A stretch of 13,339 bases of DNA, taken from Coprinopsis marcescibilis (lineage: Eukaryota > Basidiomycota > Agaricomycetes > Agaricales > Psathyrellaceae). The translations under genes were made by a program, and so were the position numbers. Positions 1-6,912 of this stretch are shown here, one piece after another. Numbering within the stretch: position 1 is the first letter of the stretch; the number at the start of each line of letters is the position of its first letter. Location: positions 1 to 13,339 of the forward strand of contig ML210250.1 of assembly GCA_004369085.1 (NCBI GenBank), in the 5' to 3' direction. The notes below the pieces were generated by a model. That model was given only the letters and a program-made list of their open reading frames with translations, did no database searches and had not been told where the DNA came from.

Positions 1-338
1 ACAAAGAGTGCTAGTGACTGTACTTTAGCTAAAGGCTACCATCGGTCTTTGCCCTTCCAGGCCTTTATAAAACCATGTTACCCATATAACAAACCTAAAA
101 ACCGTCCGTAACAAGTTATATGCTTCACTAAGCGCTAGTTACCACGTCGAAAATTTAGTTCCACTCGGCAACCCCCAAACAACCCGCAGGAGCCAACTAC
201 GAGCACTAGAATATACATATCATTCGTCTAAACCTATGACAAACTTAACTACACCATTTGTCTTTGACACTAGGTGATTTGGTTGGGTTTTTGTTGTTGT
301 GTTGTGTGTTTGGTGTGTTTCTGCTGCTCAGCCATTAG
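1..338. other. No gene recognised; T/G-rich stretch
   Basis: Nothing coding is supported here. A G/T-rich run lies around 268-330 (ggttgggtttttgttgttgtg and similar) and ends in a pyrimidine-rich ctgctgctcag, which could be an intron acceptor of an upstream gene, but no matching upstream exon is visible. No core promoter element is convincing. Confidence 0.4.
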
Positions 339-551
339 CATTGCATCACCGGGCATCTGTCAAGTGGAGACCATGTTCCGGACGATGATACCGACTCGAG
401 CCACAGCGATGGGTCATGCTCCAACGGACAACTTGTGCCAGTGCCAGCAACAGTATCCCCACCACCACCACCAGCTCCCCTCTACCCAGTGAAAGGTAGC
501 TTCTATAACTCTTGCCCCGCTTTCTCAATTGTATTTAGGTCAGCCATTCCA
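339..551 (+). other. Proline- and acid-rich open frame, possible exon upstream of the membrane-protein pseudogene
   Basis: The frame opens after a TAG at 336-338 and stays open into the first exon of the membrane-protein gene (stop only at 666-668). The stretch 351-494 translates to an acidic, serine-rich part (VPDDDTDSSHSDGS) followed by a proline run (VSPPPPPAP), a composition typical of disordered protein tails. It has no ATG before 552. A possible intron (GT at 489 or 496, AG at 537-538) could separate it from the next gene, which would make it the end of a different gene. I do not recognise a family; chance openness of a proline-coding repeat is also possible. Confidence 0.22.
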
Positions 552-1725
552 ATGGCCAACCTAATTTCCTCAAGTGCACGGTGTAGCGAGTGCTGTGGAG
601 AGAGTCTCGGGCTAGACGAGACCCAGCGAGTATATATGCTAATTGGGGTCCTTCTTGAAGTATGTTAATGCCACTCTGAACCTTTATGACTATGCTGATA
701 AACAGCTTTTGGTTTTTCTTCTTGGTGAGTTCCAAACCAGGGACCCTACATGCGTAGATCCGACTCACTTAACATCGTTGAGCAGGTGTCCATTGTGCTC
801 TGTTCTTTATGGGATCCTACATGATGATTAAAAGGTTCAAGAGGGGCACCATGTTCTTCGTAAGTCGTGATATTATGTGTGGAAGGACAGATCCTTTGAA
901 CGACAACTATTTTCAGGTTCTGTTTGGTTCATCCATCTTGCTTTTCGTTCTTGCCACTGCTTTCTCTGGTATGCCTTTCTTTTTACAGATTTACATTGTT
1001 TTATCTCTATCTAATCTATATACCGTAGGCTTGCATCTTCATCAATACGTCAAGACCGAGCTCAAGAAGCAGCTACAGTACGACCCTATGAACATCCCTT
1101 TCTTTTGGGACTTCGGTGGACCTGAAAGTCTTTCTGCAATTGTCACGGTCAACTTCATGATCTGGATTGCAGATGGTGTAATTGTATGTCTTCAATACTA
1201 TGTACATATTAAGCACACTAAACCATTCCCAGATCTATCGCTGCTGGCTTGTATGGGCAAAGAGCCTCTCATTGCTCTTCCAGCTATCCTGTTTGTTTTG
1301 AGTATAAGTACGTACTTTCCCACTTTGACAGTCAGCTACCTCCAAGACTCAATAATATAGTCATCAACACTATTGTGATCGTGTGGTTCATTGGGCCCCG
1401 CTTTACATCTTACGAGCGGCTTGTACCACTTCTTAAGATGGTCTTCCCCTTGAATTTGGTGCTTAACTGTACCACAACTGGGATTATCACTTACAGGCTT
1501 TGGCATCGACATCATATTATCCAGGTTGCCGGTCTGGCCTCCACTTCGTCATGAGGAATCAAATTGTTGGCTCTTTTCTGGATCATTATCGAAAGCGCAT
1601 CAATATATACCATTGAACAGCTGCTCCTAACTATTCTATACTCTATGGATCATCCTGCCCAGCAGGTTGTGTATGGTGCACTGACACCAATGATAAGTAC
1701 ATTTTGCCTACAGTGCCTCCAGTAG
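552..1725 (+). pseudogene. Agaricomycete-type multi-pass membrane protein, seven-exon pseudogene
   Basis: Spliced by eye into exons 552-659, 706-724, 786-859, 917-968, 1029-1183, 1233-1307 and 1361-1725. All introns are GT-AG and 46-61 nt long (660-705, 725-785, 860-916, 969-1028, 1184-1232, 1308-1360), several with CTRAY-like branch sites such as ctaat near 1013. The product would have about seven hydrophobic helices and carries blocks typical of a large, functionally unassigned mushroom membrane-protein family: LLFVLATAF, a DGVIIYRCWLVWA block across the 1184-1232 intron, a TTTGIITYRLW block, and IIIESASIYT followed by a final helix. Two lesions break it. About one base is missing near 1256-1262: the frame before reads into a stop, whereas a shift of one restores the helix PLIALPAILFVL. 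An in-frame TGA lies at 1552-1554, after which family-like sequence continues in the same frame for 56 codons. The start at ATG 552 is the first in frame but unproven. The C-terminus is short and may be lost. Function unknown; a receptor-like role is often guessed for such families but nothing here shows it. Confidence 0.7.
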
Positions 1726-1856
1726 TCTTGAATCTGCTAATTCCAGTCATCCACCATGTCCAGTGATTTTTTTCCTGCTGATATCTGTGTGCACCTTCTT
1801 TTTAAAGACATATGGAGATTCTCCATTATGAAAAGTGTATGTGTCCTCTACATAGC

Positions 1857-2110
1857 CTTGATGACCTGTGTATGTAGACTAGATGACCCATGTATGTAGA
1901 CTGTATGACCCATGTACGTATACTCTATGACCTGTGTACATAGACTGTATGACCCATGTATATATACTATATGACCTGTGTATGTAGACTGTATGACCTG
2001 TATATATATACTATATAACCTGTATAGGTATACTGTATGTCCCATGTACATACACTATATGCCCTGTATACAGATACTATGTGCACCATGTATGTACACT
2101 GTATGTACCT
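1857..2110 (+). repeat. Outer 22-bp tandem array of the left arm (11 units plus a partial)
   Basis: Units start at 1857, 1879, 1901 and every 22 bases to 2077, with a degenerate twelfth from 2099. The shared core is atgaccYRtgtaYRta. Variation is concentrated at the two YR dinucleotides. Reading the first site over the 11 units gives TG six times and CA five times. The second site gives TG four, CA three, TA two, CG once and GG once. Unit length is constant even though sequence drifts, which points to unequal exchange or replication slippage of whole units. Confidence 0.85.
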
Positions 2111-2461
2111 ATTTATAAATGACTGCAAAAAAATTGTCAAAAAGTGCAAATTAAAGAAAAAAAAAGTGGCATGTATGGGAATTGAACTTCAGGCTACAGG
2201 GAGCACAACTGGCAAAATGGTGTAGGTAACATGGTGGCTAGTAGGGAGGATGAGGTTTATGAAGCTGAGGAGAGTAGTACAGGTGATGAAGATTGAAGTT
2301 AAGATTAAAAGGAAAAGATTAAAGGGAAAAGAAGCCATTTTTAAGTTGTACATTAGTTATTTATATGAGACATTAAATTGTCAAATGGAAACCAATATAT
2401 AAAGCTACAGTGACTAAGTATTTTGTATACACAAGTTTGATACAAACAGTATATATATATA
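2111..2461 (+). repeat. Unique core of the left arm, with a short acidic open frame
   Basis: This core is shared with the right arm (about 4157-4477, reverse complement). It includes a 22-codon frame at 2231-2296 ending in an acidic tail (STGDED then stop), whose counterpart lies at 4379-4314 on the minus strand. It ends in a short AT run (2449-2462). It shows no similarity I recognise to a transposase. A minus-strand match to a pol III box B (gttcaattcc, complement of ggaattgaac at about 2179-2188) lacks a convincing box A. Confidence 0.6.
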
Positions 2462-2675
2462 GAGTTTATGTGTAGTGTACATAGAGGTTATGTGTAGTGT
2501 ATGTAGAGCTTACATGTAGTGTATGTAGAGATTATGTAGAGTGTACATAGAGATTATATAAAGTGTACGTATACTGTATGTATGCAATACATACACTTTA
2601 TGTATACTTTATGTATACTTTACACATGGTGTATATACTGTAGACTTCATGTAGACTGTATGTACACGGTATGTA
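2462..2675 (+). repeat. Inner 22-bp tandem array of the left arm
   Basis: Units start at 2462, 2484, 2506, 2528 and 2550, then at 2572, 2594 and 2616 in more diverged form, then degenerate sequence. They share gtgtaYRtagag with period 22. The YR site reads CA, TG, TG, CA, CG in the first five units. The motif gtatgtaga and the 22-bp period are common to this array and to the outer one, so the two arrays are probably diverged versions of one ancestral satellite. Confidence 0.75.
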
Positions 2676-2705
2676 GAGCCATGGGGTCAGTGATAAGTGT
2701 AGGAT

Positions 2706-3989
2706 AAAGTGATGATACTTATGGATGGGACACCCAACAGCTTGTTTTAGGCCACATCGAATGTCCATCAAACAAATGCACATGTTCCTCATTCTTCAAC
2801 CATGCTCGCATTTCTGATTTGTCCTCAACACGCTACTGTACTACATACAACAGCATTTTTATTACTCAAAACATCCTTCAAGTTATTTGCATATGAGATT
2901 ACATTTTGTTGTACTTGTACTCATCCACACACCTTGATACCATTGTCCAAATCGCATCGTTCTACGAATTCAAAACCATTCAGTGGTCAATCATGTCAAC
3001 TGTGCTGAGCACTGGACTTGGCGGGCTGGATTTCAAAACTGTGTGGACCGTGAAGGCCTCAGATCCAGGATCAATTGCAGACGTTGAATCATGCGACACC
3101 ACCCCAGCCAAAGTTACTGATGCCAGTGTATTATTCTACTACGCATATCATTTGTAGCTCTCCCAACTTAGGCTTTACTCCCCATCTACCCTAGGAGACA
3201 GTCTATTGTCATTTCATGTCATTGGTTGGTTGGTTGGTTGGTTGGTTGGTTGGTTGGTTGGTTGGTTGGTTGAGTGATAACCGTTGTGACTCTGGAACGT
3301 AGGTCTTGTCCGCTTGCTCAATTTATGGCATATTGAATATTGAACTGTGATGCAAACATTATCATACTGGTAGGCTCTGGATTGCCAAATTGTAGCAAGC
3401 CATAGACAGAGGCAGTCTAGTAATCCGAGCAAATGAGGCATTTGAGTCCAGGGCAAGCCCTGTGGTGTCCATGATCATTGTTGTTACAGGACAGCATGAT
3501 CAGTGTATCCCATACCTATTCACCCAATATTCACCTATTCAAGTTCTGCTAACCAATCAGTACTAGAAGTGGTACACATTGCTAGCTTCTTACTTTGAAA
3601 CAATGTAAAACCGAGAACTGACTCACTTTTCTTTATTGTCTCAGGGTCCACTTCATATCCCATTTGATGATACTCACGTTGTGACATTATCAGTCAAGGT
3701 CATCTGCAAGTTTCCATCATCCTGGATGCTTCATATCTCATACTGAGCATGTCCACACTTCCAAGTCAGCTAGGTGACGACGTGGCTGTAGTTGTAGGTG
3801 CTTTGGTCGCACGGCGCAGCAGTGTAGACCTGGGTTTCTGGTACAATAATCATAGCGGCCTAAAGCCAAATGAGTCACCCATCCTGTCTGTTGCCTTCAA
3901 GATCCACTGTTGTGACGTTGTCAAGTGACATAGACGTATTGGGTCACACACGCAGTGTCTATGACCATAGTAGGAAGCTTTCATGTTGA
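2706..3989. other. Spacer between the palindrome arms; no recognised gene
   Basis: This 1284-bp segment is single-copy within the window and has no inverted counterpart. The longest interesting plus-strand frame runs 2906-3157 (83 codons) and contains a serine/aspartate-rich stretch after MSTVLSTGLGGLDF, but I see no family. Sequence 3280-3989 holds only scattered stops in all frames as far as I can judge. The segment could be cargo of the element or old genomic DNA trapped between two inverted insertions. Confidence 0.5.
3222..3272 (+). repeat. (TTGG)n microsatellite
   Basis: About 12.7 uninterrupted TTGG units, with no substitutions visible, which suggests a young or actively slipping tract. 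On the minus strand it encodes a repeated NQPT-like peptide, which is a by-product of the repeat and not evidence of a gene. The unit is not a TTAGGG telomere repeat. Confidence 0.9.
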
Positions 3990-4020
3990 ATCCTACACTT
4001 ATCACTGACCCACAGCTCTA

Positions 4021-4166
4021 TGTACTGTGTACATACAGTCTACATGAAGTCTACATGAAGTCTAGATATAGTATATACACTATATATAAACTCTACATAC
4101 ACTACATGTAAGCTCTATATATACCATATGTAATCTCTATGTACAATACATATAAACTCTATATAT
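4021..4166 (-). repeat. Inner 22-bp array of the right arm
   Basis: Clear 22-bp units begin with ctctaY at 4091, 4113 and 4135, with a partial unit at 4157. The part from 4021 to 4090 is degenerate and includes a short direct repeat of gtctacatgaa. It corresponds to the left inner array at 2462-2675. Confidence 0.65.
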
Positions 4167-4313
4167 TTATATACTGTTTGTATCATACTTGTGTATACAA
4201 AATACTTAGTCACTGTAGCTTTATATATTGGTTTCCATTTGACAATTTTAATGTCTCATATAAATAACTAATGTACAACTTAAAAATGACTTCTTTTCCC
4301 TTTAAGCTTAACT

Positions 4314-4379
4314 TCAATCTTCATCATCTGTACCACTCTCCTCAGCTGCATCAACCTCATCCTCCTTACTAGCCTCCAT
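4314..4379 (-). other. 22-codon acidic open frame in the right-arm core
   Basis: ATG at 4379-4377, TGA at 4316-4314. The peptide is rich in E and D and ends in SGTDDED. The left arm has a frame of identical length at 2231-2296 (plus strand). The two differ at six codons and all six changes alter the amino acid, so there is no sign that selection keeps the peptide. It may be the last exon or C-terminal tail of an ancestral protein of a parent element. Whether it is translated is unknown. Confidence 0.25.
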
Positions 4380-4477
4380 GTTACTCATACCATTTTGCCA
4401 GCTGTGTTCCCTGTAGCCTCAAGTTCAATTCCCATACACACCACTTTTTTCTTTAATTTGCAACATGTATTTACCAA

Positions 4478-4609
4478 CAGTACATACAGTGTACATACAT
4501 GGCATACATAGTATCTGTATATAGGGCATATAGTGTATGTACATGGGACATACAGTATACATACACAGGTCATATAGTATACATACACGGGTCATCTAGT
4601 CTATGTAGA
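4478..4609 (-). repeat. Outer 22-bp array of the right arm (6 units)
   Basis: Units start at 4478, 4500, 4522, 4544, 4566 and 4588. Read on the minus strand, the first variable dinucleotide is CG, TG, CA and TA in the units at 4588, 4566, 4544 and 4522 respectively. The left arm has 11 units of the same array, so copy number has changed since the arms were formed or last homogenised. Confidence 0.8.
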
Positions 4610-4632
4610 GGACACATACACTTTTCATAATG

Positions 4633-4991
4633 TGTACATGTAGTGCATATACCATCCATATAGAGCTGTGGTCAGACTTTTTCCAATGACTTTAACACAT
4701 ACCACAACCAAGATCGAGTCAAGTCGGTTGCGGTCTCAAGTTGTTAGACTTATCCAGCCAGAGGTGGATGTATATTGTCCTCCATGCATATGGTATGTAT
4801 ATGTATTCCCGTGAGTAGTAACATCTGTGCGTTTTCTTCTTTTTTTCTTTTTGAGTTGGAAAATACATTTCAGGGGCCCAAGGCCATGTAGAAACGACAA
4901 CACTCTACTACTCAAGCTACATTGGCAAATTTGCCTCTACAGGTACTCTATCTGGGCCTCATTTGTACACCTATGGAAGGCAGAACATGGT
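4633..4991. other. Flank between palindrome and LINE; third copy of the module-end motif
   Basis: The motif tagagctgtggtcag at 4661-4675 matches, with one base missing, the inner end of the right arm (complement of 4005-4020) and resembles the inner end of the left arm (2674-2690), but lies outside the palindrome. Further right, a possible intron with GTGAGT at 4811 and cag at 4871-4873 is followed by a frame open from about 4874 to 5045, with no recognised product. Otherwise nothing is identified. Confidence 0.4.
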
Positions 4992-5012
4992 AAGCAGGGC
5001 AGAGCCCTGCTT
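4992..5012. other. Perfect 9-bp hairpin
   Basis: Sequence aagcagggc, loop aga, gccctgctt: nine paired bases with a 3-nt loop. It sits just beyond the T-rich 3' tail of the LINE (read on the minus strand). It might be a 3' structural element of the retrotransposon RNA or simply flanking sequence; its position relative to the true 3' end is unresolved. A rho-independent terminator is not a sensible reading in a fungal genome. Confidence 0.4.
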
Positions 5013-5019
5013 CTATCAA

Positions 5020-5113
5020 AAGATAAAAAGATAAAAAGTAACTGAAAAATAAAAATAAATAAAACATAACTTGCCACCATATTTTTGCGCCTCCCCTACT
5101 CCCCCTCCCCCTT
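5020..5113 (-). other. LINE 3' UTR and T-rich tail
   Basis: After the terminal TAG at 5116-5114 the minus strand has a G-rich stretch (gggggagggggagtagggg), then a T-rich tail with runs such as tttttattttt and two to three copies of ctttttat. There is no poly(A) on the coding strand, so target priming, if it used the tail, would rely on this short repeat instead. The exact end is uncertain. Confidence 0.45.
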
Positions 5114-5269
5114 CTACACTACCCTCATCACTGATCTGCGCTTTTTTGGTTCCCCCTTCCCCCCTCCTCTGTCTTGCCCCTCTCTCTCTACCTCCTTAAA
5201 GGTTCCCATCCCCTCTCTGAACCTCCCTGTCGCATTCACAAACTTAAACACTGCTGGCCACATGCCCTG
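5114..5269 (-). pseudogene. C-terminal tail of LINE ORF2 beyond a premature stop
   Basis: Continuing in the same frame after TAA 5272-5270, the translation reads QGMWPAVFKFVNATGRF and a basic tail to TAG 5116-5114. A short block of the form F-x-FV-x-ATGRF is a usual ending for the last protein of fungal Tad1 elements, so the stop at 5270 looks premature. A single C-to-T change in a CAA codon would explain it. Confidence 0.6.
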
Positions 5270-6575
5270 TTACATCAGAATTGCCCGCAGCTCCTCCCCT
5301 CTCCTCCCCACCTCCTGTCTCATGATTCTCCTTGCCTCCACAAATTTCCTACACCTGAAGAAGAAGTGTGTCACCGTCTCCGCCTCCTCCCTACAACCCC
5401 CACACCTTGCCGTCCCTGCTTTTCCTACCCAAAAGAGATATGCCTTCAACCCGACATGGCCTGTCCCCATCTGAATCAGGAAACTGGTTTGCCTTCGTGT
5501 AAGGTGATTTGTGTTGTCCACAAACACTGCTCTTCCCAGTGTCAATCCCACTGCAACCATCCTGTCTGACCTCTTTGACCCTTCATATGCTTTTCTTAGC
5601 CACCCCTCCATCTTGGTCCTATTTCCCGTCCTCACCGCCGATTTGGATATTGGCAGTGGGTTGCCTATGTGCCTGGTCACCCACTTGTGTACATGTTCCC
5701 CCTTTGCCGCTGCTTTTGCCTCTTCGTCCACCCTCTCATTTCCTTCTACCCCCTCATGTCCCGCAACCCATCTGAACTCCAACTCCAGCCTGTGGTGTGT
5801 CCTCCTGATTGCCGCTGCACACTCCCTCCTGATCGTTTCCAACAGGTACTCCCCTGTGCCTGTTGTTGTACGCTCCAACGCCTCCAGCGTTGACCTGCTG
5901 TCTACTGCTATCAACACCGACCGTACCTCTGCTTCACCCTGTAGCAACCTCAGGCCCAACACCTGCGCCACCATCTCAGCCTCGTATATGCCATAATCCG
6001 TCTGGTTCCCCAGGTGGTGTCTGGCTGACCGGACTGGCCTATCCCCTCTGTACAGCACCACTGCCGCACCCACTCTCCCCTCAATCACTGATCCATCCGT
6101 GTAGATCCATACTTCTGCCTCGCACTCCACCTCCATCTCCAAAGCCTCCTCTCTCGACCCAGCTATCTGCACCTTCACCCAACCTTCCGGCAGAACCTCC
6201 ACTCTCGTTGCAGGAATAGTCTCCACATCTCGCGGATCCCTCCCCACCATGTCCATCAGTCCGCGAATCGGGGCCCGGTGCCTCACTACACTCCTCCTTG
6301 CTGCCTTATTTGCAATCACCGTCAATGGATGGTCCTCTGGAAGAGCTAGAATGCGGGTCGCTGCTGCCATCTGGACCTTGGCCACATGTATCCTGCTGGA
6401 TGGCAATCCTGCATATAGCTCTACCATATCCGTTGGTGCAGAGTGTAAAGCTCCTGTCATTGCAATTGCCGCCTGCCTTTGTATACGGTTCACACCATGC
6501 ATCACCCTGTTCATCACCACCTCCCTGTTCCTGCGCCTGTTCTTGTTCCAAATTTCCGCTGCATACAGCCAGCTG
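5270..6575 (-). pseudogene. LINE ORF2 C-terminal part: RNase H domain and CCHC zinc motif
   Basis: The open frame runs 6664-5270 (464 codons), but homologous protein begins only near codon 32 (SWLYAAEIW, about 6571); the first 31 residues are a shadow of the previous frame. RNase H signatures are complete. Numbered from 6664, they are D190 in YTDGS, E230 in YEAEMVA, D255 in AVDSRS, and H303 and D313 in the GHEGVEGNERVDEEAK block. This domain degrades the RNA strand of the cDNA hybrid. A terminal zinc motif C421-C424-H433-C438 (C-x2-C-x8-H-x4-C) follows, as is usual in Tad1 and I-clade LINEs. The domain itself looks intact, yet it sits downstream of frameshifts and stops, so it would not be made as part of ORF2. 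It ends at a TAA that is probably premature. Confidence 0.85.
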
Positions 6576-6912
6576 GTATTGCCGCTCCTAGGAACAGGCA
6601 GTGTGCATGTCTGAGAGCCACCCCCTTTGTGATCCTGACCAATCGGCAATACAGGACCACCCACTTTGCCCCCTTTGCAAGTACTGCCGTGCAGTGTTCC
6701 CTAAACCGTAGCTCCTGGTCTAGCATTACCCCCAAATACTTGTATGTTTCTGTTGGTTCCAACATCCTCCCATTGATCTCCAAGCTTGGCCGTCTCTCTG
6801 GTCCTACTGTCGTCCCCCCCCCCTCCTCCTTGTCAGCCCCACCACCCCAAATTTGGCCACTTCATACGTCACATAATGCTCCTCCGCCCACTGCTTCAGA
6901 CCCCCTTCCCTG
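6576..6912 (-). pseudogene. LINE ORF2 thumb/connection fragment in two frames
   Basis: The first piece (about 6935-6800) resumes after the palm deletion in a frame shifted from the upstream RT; it reads AARRVEGMYNREGGLKQWAEEH and then VTYEVAKFGVVGLTRRR. A run of ten G (plus strand C, about 6814-6823) then shifts the frame, and the protein continues as PSLEINGRMLEP and TYKYLGVMLDQELRFREH, a block typical of the region after the RT palm. Near 6572-6580 the frame shifts again into the RNase H part. At least two indels are therefore present besides the palm deletion. Confidence 0.75.

Larger units (their letters stand above)
1824..2705 (+). repeat. Left arm of the palindrome
   Basis: Order: short unique end (1824-1856), 22-bp array (1857-2110), unique core (about 2111-2461), second 22-bp array (2462 to about 2675), unique end containing ggggtcagtgataagtg. 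The homology with the right arm stops sharply at 2705, where the left continues with aaagtgatg and the right with an unrelated sequence. The core contains a tandem duplication not present in the right arm (gattaaaaggaaaa followed by gattaaagggaaaa, about 2303-2331). Confidence 0.8.
1824..4632. mobile_element. Palindromic (foldback-like) repeat element, two inverted arms around a 1.28-kb spacer
   Basis: Sequence 1824-2705 reappears as the reverse complement at 3990-4632. The outer ends match exactly (cattatgaaaagtgtatgtg at 1824 against its complement ending at 4632), and so do the inner ends (gtcagtgataagtgtaggat ending at 2705, its complement starting at 3990). The stretch 2336-2455 against 4168-4288 differs by only one substitution and one single-base indel. 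Each arm holds two arrays of 22-bp units around a unique core. The left arm is longer (882 versus 643 bp), mainly because its arrays have more units and its core has a small internal duplication. No transposase is visible and no clean target-site duplication flanks the structure. It could be one foldback-type element or two inverted insertions of a short non-autonomous element. Confidence 0.75.
3990..4632 (-). repeat. Right arm of the palindrome
   Basis: Reverse complement of 1824-2705 with fewer array units. Order on the plus strand: unique end atcctacacttatcactgac, inner array (about 4021-4166), core (4167-4477), outer array (4478-4609), unique end (4610-4632). The core lacks the small duplication of the left arm. 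A likely older state survives here: one outer unit (starting at 4588) still has CG at the first variable site, where every left-arm unit has TG or CA. Confidence 0.8.

Noticed and set aside
1848..2149. Minus-strand frames rich in tyrosine and isoleucine over the 22-bp array
   Set aside because: Direct product of tandem repeats; no start context or homolog and the units drift freely.
2175..2195. tRNA-derived SINE head from a box B match (gttcaattcc on the minus strand; also in the right arm near 4422-4431)
   Set aside because: No box A at proper distance and the flanks do not pair as a T stem.
3222..3272. Telomere-like repeat
   Set aside because: The unit is TTGG, not the fungal TTAGGG, and it is internal.
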